Part shown: one piece after another, positions 26,486 through 34,188 of the stretch | How the letters are laid out: every line of letters starts with the position of its first letter | Position numbering within the stretch: the stretch's first letter is position 1 | Origin: Streptomyces morookaense | GTDB lineage: Bacteria > Actinomycetota > Actinomycetes > Streptomycetales > Streptomycetaceae | Assembly (NCBI RefSeq): GCF_013030945.1 | Contig: NZ_JABBXF010000056.1 | Location: 1 to 64,000 of the forward strand | DNA length: 64,000 nucleotides | Direction: 5' to 3' | The notes under the pieces: model-generated | Told to the model about the DNA's origin: nothing | Seen by the model: the letters and a program-made list of their open reading frames with translations, nothing else | The model's database searches: none | Position numbers and translations under genes: made by a program

Positions 26486-26513
26486 GGGTTATCGGCCAGC
26501 TGTATTATGTCAA
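26486..26513 (-). promoter_or_regulatory. Promoter of the carboxylesterase gene
   Basis: Reading the minus strand, a perfect -35 TTGACA (26513-26508) is followed after 16 bp by a weaker -10 TAACCC (26491-26486). This gives a leader of about 25 nt before the ATG at 26456. It lies between the divergent TetR and esterase starts. Confidence 0.45.
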
Positions 26514-26549
26514 CCGTACGAAAAAACGTGAGCCTCGGAGAAGCCGACG

Positions 26550-27158
26550 ATGCCGAAGCAGGTGGACCACCGCGAACGCCGCGAAATGATCGCCCGGGCG
26601 CTGTGGCGGGTGGTGGAGCAGCGTGGCGTCACGCACCTGACCGTGCGTGAGGTCGCGCGCGAGGCGGGCATGTCCCACGGCCAGTTGCAGCACTACTTCG
26701 CCTCCCGGGAGGCGATGCTCTCCTTCGCCATGGACTTCGCGTCCGAACAGACCTCGCTGCGCGTCGGCCAGGGCCTCCAGCAGCTGGGCGACCGGCCGCA
26801 TCCGCGCGATGTGCTCCGGGTGATGCTCACGGAGATGCTGCCCCTGCATGCCGACGCCCGGGCGACCAGCCGGATGAGCGCCGCCTTCGTACTGGAGGCA
26901 CTGCACAACGAGAACTTCCATGCCCGGGCGCGCGACGGGATGACCCAAGGACGCTCGCTCGTCGAGCAGTTGATCCGGCAGGCGATCACCGACGGGCACA
27001 TCGCCCCGGGCCGTGACCCGGCGGCCGAGGCCCATCTCCTCCTCGCGCTCACCGGCTTCACGACCCTGCTCGAACTGGGCGTGATCGAACCCCAGGAGGC
27101 ACTCGCCGCGATCGACCACCACCTGGACCGGCTGTTCCTCCGGACTCCCGAGGACTAG
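26550..27158 (+). CDS. TetR-family regulator
   Basis: Repressor of 202 residues. The N-terminal helix-turn-helix is LTVREVAREAGMSHGQLQHYFASREAML, and the C-terminal ligand domain resembles the BetI/TetR_C_6 type. It is divergent from the carboxylesterase gene with about 90 bp between starts, and probably controls that gene in response to a substrate. Confidence 0.92.
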   Translation: MPKQVDHRERREMIARALWRVVEQRGVTHLTVREVAREAGMSHGQLQHYFASREAMLSFAMDFASEQTSLRVGQGLQQLGDRPHPRDVLRVMLTEMLPLHADARATSRMSAAFVLEALHNENFHARARDGMTQGRSLVEQLIRQAITDGHIAPGRDPAAEAHLLLALTGFTTLLELGVIEPQEALAAIDHHLDRLFLRTPED

Positions 27159-27284
27159 GGGAACTCGTGGTGTTCAACCGACTTCCTGGCAAACGCAGTT
27201 GCCCTCCGCCCATCATGGTGGTGATCGCGAACGGGCACGCTTCCGTTCGCGGCAACCGCAATACAGTCGAGTGAAGGGCACCCC

Positions 27285-27689
27285 ATGAAATCCAGCATCC
27301 GGACCGGGCTCGTCGCGGCGCTGGCGGCCGGAGCGGTCGCCACGGCCGTCGTGCCCGCCTCCGCCGCCGTCACGTCCGGCGCCTCCCACGCGGTGGCCGG
27401 TGCGCACGCGGTCGCGGCCAACCCGAAGACGATCAAGCCGGCCGCGTACAACCAGGCGCGGAGCATCCTGGCCAACGCCGGCAGCCAGACGGCGGCCAAG
27501 TCGCACGTCATCCACGGCAAGGACGATGTCCCGGTCGGCTACGGCACGAGCCTGCTGGCCGCAGCGCGTGACGAGTTCCGCGCGGCCGACAAGAAGCTCC
27601 CGGCGAAGGACAAGAAGTCCGACATGTCGATCGCGCACTACAACGCGATCCACAGCGCGGCCAACACGATGGGCATCACCACCTGGTGA
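27285..27689 (+). CDS. Small secreted protein of unknown function
   Basis: Protein of 134 residues with a clear signal peptide (MKSSIRTGLVAALAAGAVATAVVPASA). The mature part is Ala- and Lys-rich without Cys and contains a helix-like SLLAAARDEFRAADKKLPAK. No known domain was recognised. A strong terminator follows at 27724-27754, so it is a single-gene transcript. Confidence 0.75.
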   Translation: MKSSIRTGLVAALAAGAVATAVVPASAAVTSGASHAVAGAHAVAANPKTIKPAAYNQARSILANAGSQTAAKSHVIHGKDDVPVGYGTSLLAAARDEFRAADKKLPAKDKKSDMSIAHYNAIHSAANTMGITTW

Positions 27690-27723
27690 TGCCGTAGGCA
27701 GCCGCCGCCAACAGGCATGCATC

Positions 27724-27754
27724 GGCCCCTGCCCGGGTGGTCCGGGCAGGGGCC
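27724..27754. terminator. Perfect 13-bp hairpin terminator
   Basis: GGCCCCTGCCCGG (27724-27736) pairs exactly with 27742-27754 around GTGGT. It lies between the convergent small secreted protein gene and serine hydrolase gene and can serve both. Confidence 0.85.
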
Positions 27755-27773
27755 GGCCATGCGTCTGGCCCCG

Positions 27774-28958
27774 TCAGCCCGTGCACAGGGCATGGTCGAC
27801 CATGCCCGTCATGGCCCGGAGCTGGCGCACGGCGGTGTCCTCGTCCCCGGGGCGGCTGTGCGCCGCGACGGTGACCGCGGACCGGCCGTCCGCGGTGACC
27901 CCGGGCCACACGAGGTACCCGAAGCCGCTGCCGCTGTGGCCCCAGTAGCCTCCGCCGCAGGACAGGGGCGTCCATTCGAGCCCGAGGCCGTAGCGGCTGC
28001 CCGGGGGGCCGTCGCGACCGTCGGGGACGGCCACGGTCCGTTGCATGTCGGCGAGTTGGGCGGGAGCGAGCAGTCTGCCGCGCAGGAGTGCGGTGAAGAA
28101 GGTGTTGACGTCCTCCGCCGTGCTGATCACGGCGCCGTCGGCGTCCCCGTCGAAGGGCAGGTACGCGATCGTGGTGTCGGTCAGCGGACCGCCCGGCGTG
28201 AACTGCTGGTAGTTGCGGGCATGCGGCTCCGGCAGCCGCGGATCGTCGCCCGGGAGGACGGTGTGCGCGAGGCGCAGCGGCTCCAGGATCCGGCTGCGCA
28301 CCTCCGTCTCCCAGGAGCGGCCGGTGACGGCCTTGATGACCATGCCCGCGAGGATGTAGTTGGTGTTGGAGTACTTCCACTCCGTGCCGGGCGCGAAGAG
28401 GGGCCGGTGCCTCATGGCGAAGGCGACGCGCTGCTCGGAGGTGTAGGTGGTCGAGCGGTTCCTGCGGTAGCCGGCGGGGCTGAGGTCGGGGACGACGTCG
28501 CCGGTGTAGTCGGGCAGCCCGCTGGTGTGCTGGAGGAGTTGTCGCACGGTGATGCGCCGGCCGTCGTTGCCCTGCCCGCGGACCGCGCCCGGCAGCCACC
28601 GTTCCACGGTGTCGTCGAGCGACAGCCTCCCCTCGCCCGCGAGTTGGAGCAGCACGGTCGCGACGAAGGTCTTGGTGGTGCTGCCGATCCTCAGGTACTC
28701 GCCCTGCGGTACGGGCCGCCCCGTGCGGAGGTCGCCGGCCCCGCTGCGGGCGGTGCCGACTCCGTGGGGTGTTCGGAGCCGGGCGGACACCCCGGTGACG
28801 CCGGTGTCGTGGAGCGCGTCGGCGTCCTGTTGCAGCACGCCGGTCCGTCCACGGGCGGCCGCCCCGGCTTCCGCTGGAGCGGGGACGAGTACGGCAAGGA
28901 GTGCGGCAGCGCAGGCAGTTGCGGCGCGGCGGAGGGCTCGGTGGTGCGTGGTCGGCAT
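27774..28958 (-). CDS. Secreted serine hydrolase, class C beta-lactamase/DD-peptidase fold
   Basis: Exported enzyme of about 394 residues with a signal peptide (RRAATACAAALLAVLVPAPAEA). The three family motifs are SxxK (STTK), YxN (YSNTN) and HxG (HSGSG replacing KTG), as in Streptomyces R61-type D-Ala-D-Ala carboxypeptidases and esterases. It probably acts on cell-wall peptides or D-amino-acid peptides outside the cell. ATG at 28958 is preferred; an in-frame GTG at 28979 is possible. Confidence 0.88.
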   Translation of the reverse strand: MPTTHHRALRRAATACAAALLAVLVPAPAEAGAAARGRTGVLQQDADALHDTGVTGVSARLRTPHGVGTARSGAGDLRTGRPVPQGEYLRIGSTTKTFVATVLLQLAGEGRLSLDDTVERWLPGAVRGQGNDGRRITVRQLLQHTSGLPDYTGDVVPDLSPAGYRRNRSTTYTSEQRVAFAMRHRPLFAPGTEWKYSNTNYILAGMVIKAVTGRSWETEVRSRILEPLRLAHTVLPGDDPRLPEPHARNYQQFTPGGPLTDTTIAYLPFDGDADGAVISTAEDVNTFFTALLRGRLLAPAQLADMQRTVAVPDGRDGPPGSRYGLGLEWTPLSCGGGYWGHSGSGFGYLVWPGVTADGRSAVTVAAHSRPGDEDTAVRQLRAMTGMVDHALCTG

Positions 28959-29056
28959 GGGACGACCGTACGAAGGCACGGACCGGGGCGGCCATCCGGC
29001 CGGCCCCCGGCCCGGGTGTGGGGTTTACCCCCGTTGCTTGTTCACTCGTCACTTGT

Positions 29057-29479
29057 TCACTTGCGCACCTTCACGGTGACCTGCCACTGGACCACCGCGT
29101 GGGAACAGACCTGACCCGAACTGCGGGACCTGCAGCGGAACTGGGAGTCGAGTGTGGTCGTCCCGTCGGCGCGGGCATGGAAGACCGCGGTGGCATCGCC
29201 GTTCGGCAGCATCCTGGCCGTGTCCCGGTGGAGCAGCTTGTCGTCGGCAGCGGTGGGTGTGCTCCATTCCCACGTCGAGCTCTCGTTCTGCTCCCCCGAG
29301 AGGTGGATGTCGATCTCCTCGCCCTTGTGCACGGTGAAGGACTGTCTGTTGTCCTTGTTCCCGAGGTCCAGGTGCTTCGGCTTCGCGTGCCCACCCCCCG
29401 GCATCGCGGACGCCAGGGGCGTCGCGGTCAGGGCCAGCGCCGCGGCCAGGGCCGCCACCGTCAAACGGGCAGTCTTCAT
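29057..29479 (-). CDS. Small secreted beta-rich protein
   Basis: Protein of 140 residues with a signal peptide (MKTARLTVAALAAALALTATPLASA). The mature part reads as alternating beta strands (FTVHKGEEIDIHLSG, STWEWSTP, TTTLDSQFRCRSR, VVQWQVTVKV) with two Cys. The layout is faintly like I42 (chagasin-type) inhibitors, but the NPTTG and RPW loops are missing, so no function is assigned. GGTGGAGAG precedes the ATG. Confidence 0.72.
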   Translation of the reverse strand: MKTARLTVAALAAALALTATPLASAMPGGGHAKPKHLDLGNKDNRQSFTVHKGEEIDIHLSGEQNESSTWEWSTPTAADDKLLHRDTARMLPNGDATAVFHARADGTTTLDSQFRCRSRSSGQVCSHAVVQWQVTVKVRK

Positions 29480-29598
29480 CTCTCCACCTCGGCAAGGGCT
29501 GTCATGTCGGACCGGATCCGACGTCACCGTCCCCTCTCCCTGCCCTGCGCGCGGGCGGGCCAATGCACATGTCGCCGGTGTGGGTGACTGCCGTACGT

Positions 29599-30201
29599 CT
29601 AGAGCCGGTTGTACGCCCCGGCTGCCCCGGCCTCGGCCGGCGGGATGTGCGCCCGGAACTTGTGTTCCAGGTCCGCGCCCCGGACGACCCCCATGGTGTG
29701 GTAGGCGAGCCCCCATTCGTCGATGGCCGAACCGTCCGCGAACATGCACATGGAGTGCAGGTTGTCGCGGCTGACGGCGTCGCCCTCCCTGATCCAGCCG
29801 CCCACTTCGAGCTTGCCGATGCCGAACTGCGAGGTGCCGCCCAGGTGGGCGCAGTACACGGCGGCCGGGTTGGCGCCTCCGGTGACGTGGGGCATCGCGG
29901 GCTTGCGGATGTAGGCCAGGCCGGCGAGCGTCGGTTTGTCGGCGTCCAGGGTGTCGGACGGGATGACGATCCGGCTCCCGTCCTCCGCCCGGAAGTGGCA
30001 CAGCCCGCGAACGGTGCCCAGCGCCGTGAGACCGGCCTGGTTGTCGTAGTACGCGCGGTAGTCGCCCGGCGTGCCCCCGTGCCGCTGGCACCAGCCGGCC
30101 GGTGTGTCCGGCTTGTCGGGCTGGGCGCTGGCCTGGGTCGTGATCAGGAGCGCGGCGCCGGTCGCGAGGGCCATGACCGTTGCTGTGATGCGTGCTCGCA
30201 T
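29599..30201 (-). CDS. Secreted DUF333-like protein
   Basis: Protein of 200 residues with a signal peptide ending QASA. The C-terminal half contains ANPAAVYCAHLGGT...MCMFADGSAIDEWGLAYH, the pattern of the DUF333 family. The N-terminal half (GWCQRHGGTPG...RGLCHFRAEDGSRIVIPSDTL) looks like a diverged second copy of the same motif. The role is unknown. GGGAGG lies just before the ATG. Confidence 0.75.
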   Translation of the reverse strand: MRARITATVMALATGAALLITTQASAQPDKPDTPAGWCQRHGGTPGDYRAYYDNQAGLTALGTVRGLCHFRAEDGSRIVIPSDTLDADKPTLAGLAYIRKPAMPHVTGGANPAAVYCAHLGGTSQFGIGKLEVGGWIREGDAVSRDNLHSMCMFADGSAIDEWGLAYHTMGVVRGADLEHKFRAHIPPAEAGAAGAYNRL

Positions 30202-30393
30202 TGTGTCCTCCCGAGTGACGGGTGGTACGGGTCCGGAGATGGGACGGCGGACAGCCTCCGAGTACGCGTGGGGTTCCGTCAACGGGCCCGTGCGGCAAAC
30301 GCGCCACGGGCCGAATGGTCCTGACGGGCCGGGCCGTTGTCGGTGCGCCGGACCTAGAATCCTTGCCCGGAGCTTTTCCCTGGGGAGGCTGTC

Positions 30394-31242
30394 GTGCGGA
30401 ACGTCGAACTGCCCGCCGGTGTCGTCGAGTACGACGTGACCGGATCGGGGCCCGCCGTCGTGCTGTTGCACGGGCTGCTGATGGACCACACGGTGTGGGA
30501 CCGCGTACTGCCGCTCCTGCCCGAGGGGTTCAGCTATGTGCGGCCCGTCCTGCCGTTGGGCTCCCATCGCAGGCCGATGAAGGCGGGGGCCGACCTCACC
30601 CTGCGCGGGCAGGTTCGTCTGGTCGCCGATTTCCTCGACGCGCTCGGTCCGGACGACGTCACCCTGGTCCACTCCGACTGGGGCGGAGCCCTGTTCCTCA
30701 CCGCCCACGGGCTGGACCGGCGCGTCGCCCGCATGATCATCCTGCCGTGCGAGGCGTTCGACAATTTCCCGCCCGGCCTCCCGGGCAAGGTGCTGACCCT
30801 GGCCGTGCGCGTCCCCGGGGGACTGAGTCTCGGCGCCCGGCAGCTGCGCGTCGCCCGGCTGCGTCGGCTGCCGGTCCTGCTGGGCCTGATGGCACGGCGC
30901 CCGCTGCCCGACGACCTCGTGCACGGCTGGACCCGGCCGTTCCTCGACGACGCCCGGATCCGGCGCGACCTGCTCGCCTACTGCCGGGGCCCCTTCGACA
31001 AGCCCGGGCTCGTCCGTGACACCGAGGCACTGCGCCGCTTCACCGGAGAGGCGCTCGTGCTCTGGTCGCCCGACAACCGCGTGATGCCGCCCGCGCACGG
31101 CCGCCGCCTGGCCGCGCTGCTGCCCGCGGGGCGCTACGCCGAGGTGCCGGGCGCCTATGTGCTGTCCATGCTGGACGAGCCGGAGGCCGTGGCCCGCGAG
31201 ATGGGCACCTTTCTCACCGCATCCGGCACACAGCGTCACTGA
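30394..31242 (+). CDS. Alpha/beta hydrolase with Asp nucleophile and missing catalytic His
   Basis: Protein of 282 residues with the fold of haloalkane dehalogenases and epoxide hydrolases. The oxyanion region is LLHGLLMDHTVW, and the nucleophile elbow LVHSDWGGAL places Asp95 at the dehalogenase-type position. The C-terminal GAHF-type motif that normally holds the catalytic His reads GAYVLSMLDEP, with Tyr255 in its place. It may therefore be inactive, stop at a covalent intermediate or use another base. GTG start with GGGGAGG upstream. Confidence 0.8.
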   Translation: MRNVELPAGVVEYDVTGSGPAVVLLHGLLMDHTVWDRVLPLLPEGFSYVRPVLPLGSHRRPMKAGADLTLRGQVRLVADFLDALGPDDVTLVHSDWGGALFLTAHGLDRRVARMIILPCEAFDNFPPGLPGKVLTLAVRVPGGLSLGARQLRVARLRRLPVLLGLMARRPLPDDLVHGWTRPFLDDARIRRDLLAYCRGPFDKPGLVRDTEALRRFTGEALVLWSPDNRVMPPAHGRRLAALLPAGRYAEVPGAYVLSMLDEPEAVAREMGTFLTASGTQRH

Positions 31243-31295
31243 CCGGCCATACGCGGACAAATAGCCACAAGCGACACCGGTCCGGGGTGCGCCCC

Positions 31296-31323
31296 TTGAA
31301 CGAACAGAGGAGCGAGTTAGCAT
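31296..31323 (+). promoter_or_regulatory. Probable vegetative promoter of the GAPDH gene
   Basis: -35 TTGAAC (31296-31301), 16-bp spacer, -10 TAGCAT (31318-31323). The predicted start site leaves about 25 nt of leader with GAAAGAGAAG before the GTG at 31355. Confidence 0.5.
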
Positions 31324-31354
31324 GTGAGCGCTACCTAGCTCGAAAGAGAAGCCT

Positions 31355-32809
31355 GTGACTGTCAACGACGACTCGTTCACGAACTGGAAGATCCGCGAGG
31401 AGATCGCGGAGTCGATGATCCCGATCATCGGGAAGCTGCACCGGGAGCGGGACGTCACCGTCCTCCTCCACAGCCGCTCCCTGGTGAACAAGTCGGTGGT
31501 CAGCATCCTCAAGACCCACCGATTCGCCCGGCAGATCGCCGGCGAGGAACTCTCGGTCACCGAGACGCTGCCGTTCCTGCAGGCTCTCACCACGCTCGAC
31601 CTCGGTCCTTCGCAGATCGACATCGGCATGCTCGCCGCGACGTACTGGGCCGACGACCGCGGCCTGTCGGTGGCGGAGTTCACCGCCGGGGCCGTCGCGG
31701 GCGCCACGGGCGACAACAAGATCGAGCGCTGCGAGGGACGCGACGTCGTCCTCTACGGATTCGGCCGCATCGGCCGGCTCGTCGCCCGGCTGCTCATCGA
31801 GAAGTCCGGCTCCGGCAACGGCCTGCGACTGCGCGCCATCGTCGTCCGCGGGGGCGGCGGCCGGGCCGCCGAGGATCTCGTCAAGCGCGCCTCCCTGCTG
31901 CGCCGCGACTCCATCCACGGCCAGTTCCAGGGCACGATCACCGTCGACGAGGCGAACAGCACGATCGTCGCCAACGGCAACGAGATCAAGGTGATCTACG
32001 CCGACGACCCGTCGGCCGTCGACTACACGGCGTACGGGATCAAGAACGCGATCCTCATCGACAACACGGGCAAGTGGCGCGACCGCGAGGGCCTGTCGAA
32101 GCACCTGCGCCCCGGCATCGACAAGGTGGTCCTCACCGCGCCGGGCAAGGGCGACGTCCCCAACATCGTCCACGGCGTCAACCACGACATGATCAAGCCG
32201 GACGAGCAGATCCTGTCCTGCGCGTCCTGCACCACCAACGCGATCGTCCCGCCGCTGAAGGCGATGGCCGACGAGTACGGTGTCCTGCGCGGTCACGTGG
32301 AGACCGTCCACTCGTTCACCAACGACCAGAACCTGCTGGACAATTACCACAAGTCCGACCGCCGCGGCCGTTCCGCGCCGCTCAACATGGTCATCACCGA
32401 GACCGGTGCCGCCTCCGCCGTCGCCAAGGCGCTGCCCGACCTCCAGGCGAAGATCACCGGCAGCTCGATCCGTGTCCCGGTGCCGGACGTCTCGATCGCC
32501 ATCCTCAACCTGCAGCTGGCGCGCGAGACCACCCGCGAGGAGGTCCTCGACCACCTCCGCAATGTGTCGCTCACGTCGCCGCTCAAGCGCCAGATCGACT
32601 TCGTCACCGCACCCGACGCCGTGTCGAACGACTTCATCGGCTCGCGCCACGCCTCGATCGTCGACGCCGGCGCCACCAAGGTCGAGGGCGACAACGCGAT
32701 CCTCTACCTCTGGTACGACAACGAGTTCGGCTACTCGTGCCAGGTCGTCCGCGTCGTCCAGCACATCTCCGGGGTGGAGTACCCGACCTACCCGGCCCCG
32801 CTGGCCTGA
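31355..32809 (+). CDS. Glyceraldehyde-3-phosphate dehydrogenase with N-terminal extension
   Basis: Oxidises glyceraldehyde 3-phosphate to 1,3-bisphosphoglycerate with NAD(P)+. It has 484 residues against about 335 for standard enzymes; the extra 129 residues at the N-terminus form a separate helical segment. The Rossmann motif GFGRIGRL begins about residue 134. The catalytic Cys292 lies in SCASCTTNAIVPPL and the WYDNEFGYS motif is near the C-terminus. This long class occurs in actinobacteria next to a canonical GAPDH. GTG start at 31355 with GAAAGAGAAG upstream. Confidence 0.93.
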   Translation: MTVNDDSFTNWKIREEIAESMIPIIGKLHRERDVTVLLHSRSLVNKSVVSILKTHRFARQIAGEELSVTETLPFLQALTTLDLGPSQIDIGMLAATYWADDRGLSVAEFTAGAVAGATGDNKIERCEGRDVVLYGFGRIGRLVARLLIEKSGSGNGLRLRAIVVRGGGGRAAEDLVKRASLLRRDSIHGQFQGTITVDEANSTIVANGNEIKVIYADDPSAVDYTAYGIKNAILIDNTGKWRDREGLSKHLRPGIDKVVLTAPGKGDVPNIVHGVNHDMIKPDEQILSCASCTTNAIVPPLKAMADEYGVLRGHVETVHSFTNDQNLLDNYHKSDRRGRSAPLNMVITETGAASAVAKALPDLQAKITGSSIRVPVPDVSIAILNLQLARETTREEVLDHLRNVSLTSPLKRQIDFVTAPDAVSNDFIGSRHASIVDAGATKVEGDNAILYLWYDNEFGYSCQVVRVVQHISGVEYPTYPAPLA

Positions 32810-32818
32810 TCCCGCCGC

Positions 32819-32855
32819 GGTACGGGTGCCCGGGCGCCGCCCCCGCACCCGTACC
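32819..32855 (+). terminator. Terminator of the GAPDH gene
   Basis: GGTACGGGTGC (32819-32829) and GCACCCGTACC (32845-32855) form a perfect 11-bp stem with a 15-nt loop, starting 10 bp after the stop codon. Confidence 0.75.
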
Positions 32856-32926
32856 CCGATGGGCTGCCCCGCCTCGGCGGAAAAGCACACCTCCGGCCCT
32901 GTATTCATGCCGGAGGTGACTGGCGG

Positions 32927-33311
32927 ATGACCAGCAGCAGACCGCACACCACGGACGAGCCGTCCCGGCCCCCGCGCCGCCTGGTCCTGGCCACGGTCTT
33001 GTCCTCCCTGCTCGCAGGCCCGACGCTGGCCTCCGCGTGAACTGGCCGTCCTGGAGAGCGAGTTGCAGTACGTGAACGACGCGCTCAGCGCTCACCGGAT
33101 CACGCAGACCTCGCTCCACAAACACCTGTTCACCCAGGACACCGCGGGCATCGACCGCGCGCTCCCCAGGATGACCGGCTCGACAACGCCCTTCATCTTC
33201 CAGTCCGTCGGCGGCGACAAGGCTCTGCTCACCGGCGACCTGGTCATGACCGCCAAGGAAGTGCCCGACACCCTCCGGGTACTTCGCAAGGGGCCCGCGA
33301 ACCCGGTCTGA
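32927..33311 (+). pseudogene. Decayed DUF1259 (LppY/LpqO-type) secreted protein gene
   Basis: A 37-residue piece (32927-33040) is an intact signal peptide ending TLASA. One extra T then creates TGA. In the next frame, ELAVLESELQYVNDALSAHRITQTSLHKHL and FIFQSVGGDKALLTGDLVMTAKEVPDTLRVLRKG continue to 33311. These blocks resemble parts of DUF1259 proteins, but the intervening and C-terminal parts of the usual double domain are missing. A frameshift plus large deletions is the simplest reading. Confidence 0.6.
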
Positions 33312-33343
33312 CGCGGACCACAGGACCACAGGACCACAGGCGA

Positions 33344-34078
33344 TCACGCCTCCGCCGTGAGCCCGTTGATCATGCGGTCGAGGAGCCGGTCGAAGACCGC
33401 CTCCGGGGACGGGTCGCCGGGCGCGGCAAGCGCCTGGGCGAACTGGGGGTGGTTCCCTCCGGCCATGAGGGCCTGGAGATAACGGGCGTGCGCGTCGCGC
33501 AGCTCGCCGGACGTGCGGCCTGCGGTTTCGCTCGCCTGCTCCTGGCCGAGTTCGTACGACACGTAGCTGACGACGAATCCGGTGATCAGGCTGAAGGTCT
33601 CCAGCCGGGCCCTGGCGTCCTCGCCCGTCGGGGCGAGTGCCGCGAGGGCGTGCTCCACGACGGCGAGGGTGTTCGGGCCGAGGGTCTGCCGGGCGGTCAG
33701 CGCGGCGGGCAGCCAGGGATGGCGCCGCATCATGGCGCGCTGCTCGCGGGCGATCTGCCGGAGGTCGGCGCGCCAGTCCCCGGACGGCTCGTCCGGCAGC
33801 CGGTGTTCGCCGCTCACCTGGTCGATCATGAGCTCCAGCAGCGTCTCCTTGTTGGGGACGTAGCTGTAGAGGGACATCGTCCCGGCCCCGAGCCGGGCCG
33901 CGACCGCACGCATGGTGACCGCGGCGAGCCCTTCCGCGTCGGCGATGGCGACCGCCTCGGCGGTGATCGTCGCGCGGCTGTGGGCCGGCGGCCTTCCCCG
34001 GCGCGGCCGTTCGGGCTGCGCCCAGAGCAGCTCCGGGTCCACACCGGCCTTGCGACCGGGTGAGCCTGCACGGGCCAC
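33344..34078 (-). CDS. TetR-family regulator
   Basis: Repressor of 244 residues. The helix-turn-helix lies in ITAEAVAIADAEGLAAVTMRAVAARLGAGTMSLYSYVPNKETLL, with the C-terminal domain of the TetR_C_1 (tetracycline-repressor-like) type. The GTG start at 34078 has GGGAGGGG upstream. It is divergent from the CocE-type hydrolase gene, and a 13-bp palindrome at 34125-34137 between them is the likely operator. Confidence 0.9.
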   Translation of the reverse strand: MARAGSPGRKAGVDPELLWAQPERPRRGRPPAHSRATITAEAVAIADAEGLAAVTMRAVAARLGAGTMSLYSYVPNKETLLELMIDQVSGEHRLPDEPSGDWRADLRQIAREQRAMMRRHPWLPAALTARQTLGPNTLAVVEHALAALAPTGEDARARLETFSLITGFVVSYVSYELGQEQASETAGRTSGELRDAHARYLQALMAGGNHPQFAQALAAPGDPSPEAVFDRLLDRMINGLTAEA

Positions 34079-34124
34079 GGCGACCCCTCCCTTCCTCTGT
34101 CTCCATCCAAGCACGAGCTATTCT

Positions 34125-34137
34125 CGTACGCTGTACG
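34125..34137. promoter_or_regulatory. Candidate TetR operator
   Basis: CGTAC-GCT-GTACG is a perfect inverted repeat in the 110-bp gap between the divergent TetR and CocE-type genes. Binding is inferred from position only. Confidence 0.45.
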
Positions 34138-34188
34138 GAAATCATCATCCCGCTATCCGGCGAGTCCGGGAATCGAGGCTTCGCGACC

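Noticed and set aside
29037..29061. Short direct repeat CTTGTTCACT (two copies)
   Set aside because: Only 10 bp, no symmetry and no clear role beside the stop codon.
29057..29479. Chagasin-type (I42) protease inhibitor
   Set aside because: Only the beta-strand layout is reminiscent; the diagnostic inhibitor loops are absent.
31331..32947. Antisense frame of 538 codons opposite GAPDH
   Set aside because: Asp/Val/Gly-rich shadow of a highly conserved GAPDH.
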